In this document: one piece after another, positions 7,030-13,141 of the stretch
Layout of the letters: each line of letters starts with the position of its first letter
Numbering within the stretch: the stretch's first letter is position 1
NCBI GenBank assembly: GCA_900540865.1
Contig: UQHH01000045.1
Span: 1 to 21,683 of the forward strand
DNA: 21,683 nucleotides
Direction of reading: 5' to 3'
Source of the DNA: an uncultured Oscillospiraceae bacterium
GTDB lineage: Bacteria; Bacillota; Clostridia; Oscillospirales; Acutalibacteraceae
Made by a program: the position numbers and the translations under genes
The notes under the pieces: generated by a model
Seen by the model: the letters and a program-made list of their open reading frames with translations, nothing else
The model's database searches: none
Told to the model about the DNA's origin: nothing

Positions 7030-10000
7030 TCATTTCATAATCTGGCGCGCAAGCTCCTGCGATACTCTCCGCAGCGCGCGCTGTGTCTCGACGGGTGACT
7101 GCACCGGCTGGTTAAAGTTGACGGTCAAGTTGACCTCTGGCGCTTTCGCCGGCGCCGTCGTCATCCCCGTCTGCCTGTTGTATTCTGTGCGCGTCCGCCA
7201 AAACTTGTTTGCCGCGTCAATTGCCACCCTTTGCGCCTGCTGGTAAGCGCTGCCCGTACCATTTTTGATGATATTGGAGTATGCGTCAATATCCCAGTTC
7301 TTGCTTTCAAACCCCTCATAGAGCTTTTCCGCGAGTGTCTTGCCGGCAAGGTTGAATTCCGGCGCAAAGGACTTAATGAGGTCAATAACGCCGTTCATAC
7401 CCTTTTCCATGATGGTCTTTTGAGCTTCTGCCTCCAGCGCGAAGGACGAGGTCAGCTTTTCGTACTGCTCGTTCAAAGCATCCTGCCGCTTCTTCAGCGC
7501 GTCCTGCTGCTTCGTGGATTCCTCTTTCACAGCGTCCATCTGTTTTTGCAGCTCTTCCTTCTGCTTCTCCCGCGCCTCCGCCTCCAGCCGCTTCGCCTCC
7601 TCCTGGTCGAGCCGGTTCAATTCCTTCTGGAGCTGCTTGCGGTTGTAGTCGTCCTTTTCGTAAGCAAGCTGCAGGGCGGTCGCCTGGCGTTTCGTCTCAT
7701 ACTCCTGCCGTTTATCCTCAGATTCCTGCGCCTTGGAAAGCTCGTCAAGGGCGTCAATCTGCCCCTGTATAGCTGATACCGTCTTATCCTCCCAATCCTG
7801 CCAGCTCTTGATTGACTGGTTGATGCGGTCGGTTTCGTATTTCTTCTGCTTCTCATATTTGTTTTTGAGGGCTTCGGTTACGCCGTCCGCGATATTGTCC
7901 AGCTTGTCGGTGCGCTCGTCGCGCAGCGTCTTTTTGAGGTTATACAGCTTGATTTCAAGGCTCATTGCGTCCTCGGCGTTCATGCGGTACGTCTGCCGAA
8001 TCCGTTCAAGCTGCTGGATTTCTTCTTCGGTGGATATTTTGTTCAGAGCCTTTTTACTTTCAATCCCCTTCAACGCTTCGTTCAGCGCTTCCTTCGCCGC
8101 CTGTTCCTCCGCTTCCTGCAAGGCTTTCCGGGCGTTGTACAGGCGTTTTTCCATGTCCATCTGCTCGTCGGCGTTTTTCGCGTAGGTCGCGTTGATGCGT
8201 TCCAGCCACGCAATTTCATCCTGCGCGGAGAGCTGGTTCAGGGCTTTCCTGTGTTCCAAAAGCTTTAATTCCTGCTGCAATGCCTCGTTGCGGTCGTCTT
8301 TTTTCTTGGCTTTTTGAGTGGGCAGGTAGTCGTTGATGCTGATGGACTGGTATGCCTTTGTTCGGGCGTTGAGCTGGTCAAGCTGCTCGTTGTATCCTGC
8401 CAGTTCTGCCTGTGCCGCTATGAGAGGGCCGTAGAGGTCGCCAAACGCCCCGCCGCCGAACATGGTTTTGTAGGCGTTTAGCTGGGTCTGTAAAAGGTCG
8501 ATTGTCTCCTGCGTCGCGTCGCGCAGCGATTCGACTTTTTGGCGGTCTGCTTCTATGCTGGCGAGTGCCTCCGCTTTTTTTGCTTCAAATAGATTTTTGA
8601 TTACGGTCTCTTGGTCGGAGAGGGACAACGTGCCACTTGCGATTGCCTGGGCAAATTGCGGGTAGGTATCGATGAGGCTTAGTATGGTGTCGAGATCGAG
8701 CTGCTGCCCTTCGTGGAGCGTGGCGTAGGCGCTGCCGAGGTCGTTTACAGCCGTTGTATACTGCTGTATGCTGCGGATTTGGTACTCAGCCATTTTGTCT
8801 TCCGGAAATAAGTTTGCACCGTTGGAGGATATTGTTTCGCGCAACTGGTCGCTTTGTTCGACGATGGATTTCATTTTTTCGATGTCTTCGCTTGTCGCGT
8901 CGTTTATTCTTTTACTTATTTCTGATAGCATTTTATTAACATTATCAATAGCCTCCTGCGGCGCTGAATTATTAGTTAAAGTATCTTTGTAGTTCTCTAT
9001 GACATTAAATAGTTCGCGCAGCTTTTCTTCTGCATCCTCAATATTTACATTTAACTTAAAATCGCGCGAGAAAAAGCCCTCGTCGCTTGCTGGCCCATCA
9101 TATAAATGCGTATTATATGATTGTAATAGTTTATCAAGGTCTTGCAAGGCCTCTTTGGATTCCGGGCTAAAGTGCAACGTCCCCAGATAATACTCATTTT
9201 CTTTGGCGAGCTCTTTTATTGCTTTTTGCTTTTCGTCATATAGTTCTTGCTCTTTCAACTTCGCTTTTGCGACCGCAAGTTCCTTGATTTTTTCAATCTG
9301 CACGTCTATATTTCCGTTAACAAGGTCAAGATTTCCAGCCTCCGCGCCGTACATCTCTACAAGCTTTTCTTGGACTTGTAACAGTTGTTTTTTGGTACTG
9401 CTTTCTTCATCGTGCGAAAGGCTTGTGGTGTCAATCTTGGTTTTTAACGCCATATAATCATCGGACAAATCCTGCAACGTCTGGCTTTCTTCCTTGTATT
9501 CTTCCGCTAATTGTGCGGCTTGGCGGCGGGCTTCTTCCTGCTTTTCTTGGAGCTGGGATAAGCCCGTAACTATCAGGTTTGCCACGATTCCCACACCTGC
9601 CGCAATTGCTGTCCCCCACGCGAGCGCGGGCGTTGCCGCCTGATGAAATGCCCTTTTTGCAATCTGGACTTGGGTAATAACGTCGGACAGGCTGCTGACG
9701 GTGCCGGGAGCAATGTTGTCAAGGGTACGCAGGGACGAAGACATTAAATCAACGCCCGTGCTTGCGTCCTTATACGCCTTTTTGTCTGCCAGCTTTGCGG
9801 CTGATTGCGCTTGTTTTTTAACGTAGTTCTCTTGCGCCGCTGCCGTGCTGTCAAACTGCTTTTCAAGCTGCATTAGCTTTATTTTTTCGCCGTCATATGC
9901 AGCAGTAGCCTTTTCAATGGCGGTATAATCGCTTTTAAAACGTGGTTCTTTGTTTTTCGTTTGTTCGAGTTCTTGTAATTTCTTCTTCTGCACATCGATT

Positions 10001-10206
10001 TTTGCGGCAATCACATCAAGTTCTGAGCGGTATTTTTTAAATGCGGAAGTGTCGGAAAAGCACTGTTTAAGTACTTGATTCGCATCTTTGCCCTCAATAC
10101 CAATTGATTTAAGTATCTGCCTTATATCGTCGGCTGTCCGTTGCGCTTCTTCGCTTTCTAATGCGATTTCCGCGACCAAGCGGCCTAAGTTTACTTCGTT
10201 TGACAT
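7030..10206 (-). CDS. Tail tape measure protein
   Basis: At 1058 residues this is the longest gene of the window, as expected for the protein that sets tail length and is ejected ahead of the DNA. Most of it is charged coiled coil (LQELEQTKNKEPR; the long KRQEYETKRQATALQLAYEK region near residues 840-900). One hydrophobic segment lies at about residues 190-218 (ALAWGTAIAAGVGIVANLIV), possibly for membrane insertion. Residues ~640-765 hold two related copies of a ~65-residue unit. The end (AKAPEVNLTVNFNQPVQSPV, then ETQRALRRVSQELARQIMK) is the typical C-terminal tape-measure motif. AAAGG lies about 10 bases before the ATG. The N-terminal half is visibly AT-richer than the C-terminal half. Unusually, a ~1.35 kb cassette separates it from the tail chaperone gene. 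Confidence 0.92.
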   Translation of the reverse strand: MSNEVNLGRLVAEIALESEEAQRTADDIRQILKSIGIEGKDANQVLKQCFSDTSAFKKYRSELDVIAAKIDVQKKKLQELEQTKNKEPRFKSDYTAIEKATAAYDGEKIKLMQLEKQFDSTAAAQENYVKKQAQSAAKLADKKAYKDASTGVDLMSSSLRTLDNIAPGTVSSLSDVITQVQIAKRAFHQAATPALAWGTAIAAGVGIVANLIVTGLSQLQEKQEEARRQAAQLAEEYKEESQTLQDLSDDYMALKTKIDTTSLSHDEESSTKKQLLQVQEKLVEMYGAEAGNLDLVNGNIDVQIEKIKELAVAKAKLKEQELYDEKQKAIKELAKENEYYLGTLHFSPESKEALQDLDKLLQSYNTHLYDGPASDEGFFSRDFKLNVNIEDAEEKLRELFNVIENYKDTLTNNSAPQEAIDNVNKMLSEISKRINDATSEDIEKMKSIVEQSDQLRETISSNGANLFPEDKMAEYQIRSIQQYTTAVNDLGSAYATLHEGQQLDLDTILSLIDTYPQFAQAIASGTLSLSDQETVIKNLFEAKKAEALASIEADRQKVESLRDATQETIDLLQTQLNAYKTMFGGGAFGDLYGPLIAAQAELAGYNEQLDQLNARTKAYQSISINDYLPTQKAKKKDDRNEALQQELKLLEHRKALNQLSAQDEIAWLERINATYAKNADEQMDMEKRLYNARKALQEAEEQAAKEALNEALKGIESKKALNKISTEEEIQQLERIRQTYRMNAEDAMSLEIKLYNLKKTLRDERTDKLDNIADGVTEALKNKYEKQKKYETDRINQSIKSWQDWEDKTVSAIQGQIDALDELSKAQESEDKRQEYETKRQATALQLAYEKDDYNRKQLQKELNRLDQEEAKRLEAEAREKQKEELQKQMDAVKEESTKQQDALKKRQDALNEQYEKLTSSFALEAEAQKTIMEKGMNGVIDLIKSFAPEFNLAGKTLAEKLYEGFESKNWDIDAYSNIIKNGTGSAYQQAQRVAIDAANKFWRTRTEYNRQTGMTTAPAKAPEVNLTVNFNQPVQSPVETQRALRRVSQELARQIMK
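7915..8280 (-). repeat. Two-copy ~65-residue repeat in tape measure protein
   Basis: Two adjacent units align well. One reads LEHRKALNQLSAQDEIAWLE, then RINATYAKNADEQM and EKRLYNARKAL. The next reads IESKKALNKISTEEEIQQLE, then RIRQTYRMNAEDAM and EIKLYNLKKTL. The period is about 195 bases. The DNA is also related, for example GTTCAG followed by GGCTTT or AGCCTT. Repeat number in tape measures can change tail length. Confidence 0.8.
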
Positions 10207-10242
10207 TTAAAATCAGCCTTTCTAATAAAAAATTGCATAACA

Positions 10243-10272
10243 AAAGCACCTACCCATAAGGATAAGTGCTTT
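10243..10272. terminator. Intrinsic terminator between mini-CRISPR array and tape measure
   Basis: Outer arms AAAGCAC and GTGCTTT (10243-10249 and 10266-10272) pair perfectly, with an imperfect inner stem and an ATAA loop. On the plus strand a strong T-run follows (CGTTTGTTTTTTT). On the minus strand, the direction of the array and phage genes, the stem is followed by TGTTATGCAATTTTTT, so it can also stop an array transcript before the tape measure gene. Full stopping here would separate tape measure expression from upstream late transcription unless antitermination or another promoter acts. Confidence 0.65.
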
Positions 10273-10304
10273 CGTTTGTTTTTTTGCCCCTTACGGGGGC
10301 ATTT

Positions 10305-10537
10305 GTTTTAATCCACACCGCCCTTGCGGGCGGAGACGGCTGTGTTTATGGTTAAGCCATAATCTCTTGGACCATTTCAATCCACACGCCCCGCGAGGGG
10401 CGAGACGTAAAGGAGCAAAAGCCATGCAGCAAAAAATCGATTTCAATCCACACCGCCGCGTGGGCGGTGACAACAACCTAAGAGATATGACAAACCTTCG
10501 CCCCGATTTCAATCCACACCGCCGCGTGGGCGGTGAC
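10305..10537 (-). CRISPR. Four-repeat, three-spacer orphan mini-CRISPR array, type I-C-like repeats
   Basis: Repeats lie at 10305-10337 (33 nt), 10374-10406 (33), 10440-10471 (32) and 10506-10537 (32); starts are 66-69 bases apart. Spacers are 10338-10373 (36 nt), 10407-10439 (33) and 10472-10505 (34) and are unrelated to each other. Read on the minus strand, each repeat is a GTC-start, a GC-rich hairpin, and TGGATTGAAAT, the form of type I-C repeats whose Cas5 leaves an 11-nt handle. Stems are CACCGCC/GGCGGTG in the two leader-side repeats, CGCCCC/GGGGCG in the third, and CCGCCC/GGGCGG in the last. The last, leader-distal repeat has a changed handle (TGGATTAAAAC), normal end decay. The first spacer in plus coordinates holds a small TTATGG/CCATAA hairpin. 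No cas genes are near; the array sits among phage tail genes, so it must use host Cas proteins or act another way. Confidence 0.9.
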
Positions 10538-10697
10538 AGCAAAAGAAGCCAAAGCAGATAGAGCATATCACACACATCTGTGCATGTTTCACACATGTCG
10601 CCTCTTTTGTTTTATTTTACCATAAAATCACAGTATTTCAAACTGTTTTTTCTGGTGCGAACCTACCGGTGTTTTTCTGTGAGCTTATAGTTCGCAC
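10538..10697 (-). promoter_or_regulatory. CRISPR leader, resembling a type I-C leader
   Basis: This AT-rich stretch upstream of the first repeat in minus orientation has no convincing gene. It holds a perfect 8-bp inverted repeat, GTGCGAAC and GTTCGCAC (10655-10662 and 10690-10697 on plus), 27 bases apart, followed by GTTTGAAATAC. From memory, type I-C leaders just after cas2 carry such a GTGCGAA...TTCGCAC pair followed by TTTGAAAT; I could not check this. The leader side carries the two identical repeats and the far side the decayed one, which agrees with the orientation. Confidence 0.65.
10614..10641 (-). promoter_or_regulatory. Predicted sigma-A promoter of the mini-CRISPR array
   Basis: On the minus strand TTGAAA (10641-10636) and TAAAAT (10619-10614) are 16 bases apart, with TGG before the -10 (extended -10). 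Transcription would begin near 10607, about 70 bases before the first repeat, and run through the array. Confidence 0.6.
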
Positions 10698-10725
10698 TGT
10701 ACTTGGTTTTGGGCTTGCTCATGTA

Positions 10726-10754
10726 ATAGTACTCGATCACCCTCCTACGGACAA
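10726..10754 (-). promoter_or_regulatory. Possible second upstream promoter of the array leader
   Basis: TTGTCC (10754-10749) and TACTAT (10731-10726) are 17 bases apart on the minus strand, downstream of the zinc-ribbon gene's terminator. The transcript would include the leader inverted repeat. The match is weaker than that at 10614-10641, and no gene follows directly. Confidence 0.35.
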
Positions 10755-10791
10755 GAACGTCAAGAGGTTTTTTAATTTTTCCCAAAAGATA

Positions 10792-10817
10792 GCACCCGCC
10801 ATATTTTTGACGGGTGC
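10792..10817 (-). terminator. Intrinsic terminator after zinc-ribbon gene
   Basis: Arms GCACCCG and CGGGTGC (10792-10798 and 10811-10817) pair perfectly, and TATCTTTTGGG follows on the minus strand. It begins 17 bases after the stop of the zinc-ribbon gene, so that gene appears to form its own transcription unit. The T-run is moderate. Confidence 0.6.
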
Positions 10818-10834
10818 AGGAATGATTTTAAATC

Positions 10835-11506
10835 TTAGCGCTCTCTTGGATAGAAAAACAATGAAATAGCCTCATCAGCGCGGAAAATAAGCACTTTAAT
10901 GTCCTCATACATAAAATAATAATCCTCGCCAACAGGAGTTGTATCTGCATTTTTGATACATCTTTTTATTTCGGCTTCTGGAATTGATGGACAAATCGCT
11001 TTCAAGATGGCCGGTGCGTTTTTTTGATAAAAGGAATCTTCATCGCTCAAGAGCATTATGTTAGTTACTAAATCGGTATTCTTTTTAATATGTAGCGCGA
11101 TAGTGTCGTCGTCTATAATCCAATTGTAAAAAACATCCTCATCATCGCTATCAGCTAAAGAACTTTTCCCCTCTTCCAGTTTAAGCCCGCTACTAAAACG
11201 GTTGAATTTTTCTCTGAATAAATCTGGTGGTAACCGGAAGAATTTTTCGCCCGATAGCTCGCTGATAGAAACGGGAGATAAGATTTCATTTTCTTTTTCA
11301 GCTTCCATTTCTTTTTGACGAGTCAAAAACAAAATACCGAATACGATAATACCAATTACCAAAATTCCAGCTACGACAGAAATTATTATTTTTCGTATCT
11401 TTTTCTTGGGTAGTGGCTTTTTTTCCTTTTCAATTAGCCGCTCCCCGCACTCCTTACAGAAAACACTATTGTCCTCAATCTGTGCGCCGCATTTTTTACA
11501 ATACAT
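10835..11506 (-). CDS. Zinc-ribbon, single-pass membrane protein (phage moron)
   Basis: The 223-residue protein begins with a four-cysteine zinc ribbon (C3, C6, C17, C20: YCKKCGAQIEDN, VFCKECGERL). A basic stretch (KKKIRK) and one transmembrane helix at residues ~40-61 follow. The charges predict the ribbon inside and the ~160-residue acidic C-terminal part outside. That part (GEKFFRLPPDLFREKFNRFS; then IIDDDTIALHIKKNTDLVTN) is not a family I recognise. Such zinc-ribbon/TM proteins are common in Clostridia chromosomes but unusual in a tail operon. The gene has its own consensus promoter, a strong GGTGAGG ribosome site and its own terminator, so it can be expressed in the lysogen. A surface role such as lysogenic conversion or superinfection exclusion is inference. 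Confidence 0.75.
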   Translation of the reverse strand: MYCKKCGAQIEDNSVFCKECGERLIEKEKKPLPKKKIRKIIISVVAGILVIGIIVFGILFLTRQKEMEAEKENEILSPVSISELSGEKFFRLPPDLFREKFNRFSSGLKLEEGKSSLADSDDEDVFYNWIIDDDTIALHIKKNTDLVTNIMLLSDEDSFYQKNAPAILKAICPSIPEAEIKRCIKNADTTPVGEDYYFMYEDIKVLIFRADEAISLFFYPRER

Positions 11507-11525
11507 CCATCCTCACCTCAGCAAA

Positions 11526-11554
11526 ATAATACCATATCCATGTTATTTTGACAA
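11526..11554 (-). promoter_or_regulatory. Strong extended -10 sigma-A promoter of the zinc-ribbon gene
   Basis: On the minus strand TTGTCA (11554-11549) and TATTAT (11531-11526) are exactly 17 bases apart, with TGG before the -10. It lies in the gap between the frameshifted tail chaperone stop (11562) and the zinc-ribbon start (11506). This is the best promoter match I found in the window and marks an independently transcribed cassette. Confidence 0.8.
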
Positions 11555-11561
11555 GGCTTAA

Positions 11562-12166
11562 TCAATCGTACTCGTCAGCAAAAACTTCAGCATCCGTGCC
11601 GCTGCCGTCACCAAGCGAGTGCATATCGTTGTAAGCGTCCATCATGCAGACAAACTCATCGTAGTAGTATTCTTCGAGCAGTTCGTGCTTTCCAATTCCA
11701 ACGCTGCGCGCGATAGCTAGCCAACGCTGGAGCCAGTATTCGCCGGATTCTGTGCGCCCATTTTCGATTTCAGTAGGCGCACGTTGCCGAAAAAATCAGA
11801 TAAATTGTTTGTCCCTTCAAACGCAATCAAAATATCTGTAAGCTCTGTCGGCGAGAGATTGCACATCACATCAGGGTCAACGTCAAGCAGCTCTGCGGCA
11901 AGGGAGCACACCTTATCAGGCACAGACACAATTAGCCTGCCAAGCGTGTCAAACAGCGTGGCTCTATCTAAGGCCATTATTTCCGCGATGAGCTGGCTGA
12001 CGTTTTTTGCGCCTGGGAACACGTCGTCCAACAAAAAAGACGCAAGGTTATTTGTCGCGCCCAAAAACTTGACATACCTTCCGATTGGGAGTTTGCACAC
12101 GGTGATGCCATGCACAACGCGTCCCTCCGGCTCACTCATTTCAACACTTTTATCTCTGCCAAACAT
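11562..12166 (-). CDS. Tail assembly chaperone frameshift product (gpGT-like)
   Basis: This is the long form made from the 149-residue gpG-like frame by a -1 slip at T TTT TTC (11795-11789). The first 126 residues are shared. The ribosome then reads 75 more residues starting RQRAPTEIENGRTESGEYW, through WLAIARSVGIGKHELLEEYY, to a TGA at 11562-11564, giving about 201 residues. The extension has no start codon of its own and opens immediately after a TGA that abuts the slip site, as expected for programmed frameshifting. In long-tailed phages gpG and gpGT bind the tape measure and bring tail tube subunits to it. The C-terminal part, rich in Tyr, Glu and Asp, is typical of the T domain. Confidence 0.85.
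11717..12166 (-). CDS. Tail assembly chaperone, short form (gpG-like)
   Basis: A 149-residue protein (MFGRDKSVEMSEPEGRVVHG, then ITVCKLPIGRYVKFLGATNN) with helices around LIAEIMALDRATLFDTLGRL and LSPTELTDILIAFEGTNNLS. It lies directly after the tail tube gene, where gpG-type chaperones sit. GGGGAGGG is 7 bases before the ATG. Unshifted reading ends at TAG (11717-11719) after GAQNPANTGSSVG, a low-complexity end typical of the short form. Most ribosomes are expected to make this product, with a minority slipping at 11789-11795. Confidence 0.85.
   Translation of the reverse strand: MFGRDKSVEMSEPEGRVVHGITVCKLPIGRYVKFLGATNNLASFLLDDVFPGAKNVSQLIAEIMALDRATLFDTLGRLIVSVPDKVCSLAAELLDVDPDVMCNLSPTELTDILIAFEGTNNLSDFFGNVRLLKSKMGAQNPANTGSSVG
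11789..11795 (-). promoter_or_regulatory. -1 ribosomal frameshift site T TTT TTC
   Basis: Zero-frame codons GAT TTT TTC GGC give the heptamer T TTT TTC, a canonical X XXY YYZ slip site. In the -1 frame a TGA directly precedes it, and the frame is then open for 75 codons. No other good heptamer is present before the zero-frame TAG at 11717. Confidence 0.8.
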
Positions 12167-12169
12167 CGA

Positions 12170-12754
12170 TTAACCCTCCCCCGATACAACCGGCGTTTCG
12201 GGCAGGGCAGGGATGGCGTCGAGCCATGTAAGCGGCGTGCCCTTGTCGACGTCCTTCGTTTCTCTGATAGTATGGTCGATTTTACGCGGGGAACACTTGA
12301 ACGTCAGCTCGTAAGACTGCGCGTCGTTGTTATCCCCCCTCGTGTTATGTGTAATCTTGTACCCTGTGCAGCGGCAGGAAGGATAACGGAATAAACGGTA
12401 GCCAAAGTCGCCGCGCAGCGCGGAAAAGGTAAACGCGACGAGGGGCGCGTCGTCAAAGGTGCCTTCTTTAAGCTCGCCGGTCGATTCGTCAAGAGCCGCA
12501 CCGGTGAGTGCAGCTATGTCCTTTGCGTCTGCCTCCAGCACGGTAATGGTAAGGGTTGTGTCCTTCCATTCCGCTCCGCTGTCGTAAACGTCGTCATCCG
12601 CGTAAATCGTATATTCGGTCTTGTTGTCGGTCGGCGCGCCGCTGGAAGCGCCGGGAAGCTTTGTAACCTCCCCTGCCTTATATGCCGTAACGGTGTCCTC
12701 CGTAACCGGCGCATAGCCGCAATTTGCAAAGCCTTTCAAATACTTCTTTCCCAT
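12170..12754 (-). CDS. Major tail (tube) protein, phi13-type
   Basis: The 194-residue protein (MGKKYLKGFANCGYAPVTED; TEYTIYADDDVYDSGAEWKD; TLTITVLEADAKDIAALTGA) fits the phi13-type major tail protein family. The middle LVAFTFSALRGDFGYRLFRY and AQSYELTFKCSPRKIDHTIR are also typical. Hexameric rings of this protein stack around the tape measure to build the tail tube. It has the expected length and place between tail terminator and tail chaperone. GAAAGGAG lies before the ATG. No internal break is seen. Confidence 0.9.
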   Translation of the reverse strand: MGKKYLKGFANCGYAPVTEDTVTAYKAGEVTKLPGASSGAPTDNKTEYTIYADDDVYDSGAEWKDTTLTITVLEADAKDIAALTGAALDESTGELKEGTFDDAPLVAFTFSALRGDFGYRLFRYPSCRCTGYKITHNTRGDNNDAQSYELTFKCSPRKIDHTIRETKDVDKGTPLTWLDAIPALPETPVVSGEG

Positions 12755-12769
12755 TGTGTATTTCTCCTT

Positions 12770-13141
12770 TCAGTTTTCGCCCCAAAGGGCAATCTCGCAA
12801 TAAAATGTTACATACCCGCTGCCGCGCTCCAGAATTAAGGGGCCGCGCCGCGGGCGAGCAATGCAGGACACGGTGTCGGTCAGGTTGATAACGTGTTCTT
12901 CTGTGCCGCTGTCAAGCAGCTTGAATATCTCGCTGCAGGCCTTATAAGCCTTATCGCGCGTCGTATCGCGGCACTGCACCTGAATATAGCGGGTGCCCGT
13001 GCCGTCGTTGATGCTGCCGACCGTGTGCGACCATTGCGCAATGTTGATGGCCTGAACGCGTTTGGAGACGTCCGGCATAAAATCGCAGGTGATGTTCTTA
13101 TATCCCTTTGATTCCAGATAAGCTTTCAACGCTTCAATCAT
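12770..13141 (-). CDS. Tail terminator / minor capsid-type tail completion protein
   Basis: About 123 residues from MIEALKAYLESKGYKNITCD. This start is preferred because GGAGG lies 8 bases upstream; an in-frame ATG at 13165 lies further inside the upstream gene. The protein contains MPDVSKRVQAINIAQWSH and TRYIQVQCRDTTRDKAYKAC, a pattern of the small tail-terminator family once called phage minor capsid protein. Such proteins cap the tail tube and join it to the neck. It overlaps the end of the upstream connector gene by 8 bases and precedes the tail tube gene, as expected. It ends RGSGYVTFYCEIALWGEN, normal for the family. Confidence 0.75.
   Translation of the reverse strand: MIEALKAYLESKGYKNITCDFMPDVSKRVQAINIAQWSHTVGSINDGTGTRYIQVQCRDTTRDKAYKACSEIFKLLDSGTEEHVINLTDTVSCIARPRRGPLILERGSGYVTFYCEIALWGEN

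Noticed and set aside
7231..7776. Plus-strand 181-residue hydrophobic frame inside the tape measure gene
   Set aside because: Leucine/arginine-rich translation opposite a coiled-coil gene rich in Glu, Gln and Lys; a shadow with no family features.
10286..10300. GCCCC/GGGGC hairpin beside the last repeat as a fifth CRISPR repeat
   Set aside because: It lies only about 31 bases from the last repeat's hairpin, lacks TGGATTGAAAT, and is followed by an A-run on the minus strand, so it is neither a repeat nor a good minus-strand terminator.
10367..10561. Plus-strand frame with FNPHRRVGGD-type repeated peptide
   Set aside because: It is the translation of the CRISPR repeats themselves; such FNPH... 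peptides are a known false gene product of type I-C arrays. No ribosome site or family supports it.
10291..10596. Minus-strand frame across the array (CGLK repeats)
   Set aside because: Also only a reading of the repeat DNA; the repeated peptide follows repeat period and the gene call adds nothing.
10663..10722. Short minus-strand frame MSKPKTKYSANYKLTEKHR in the leader
   Set aside because: The nearest AGGAGG is 18 bases from the ATG, and the region reads better as a CRISPR leader with an inverted repeat. A decayed gene end is possible but not supported.
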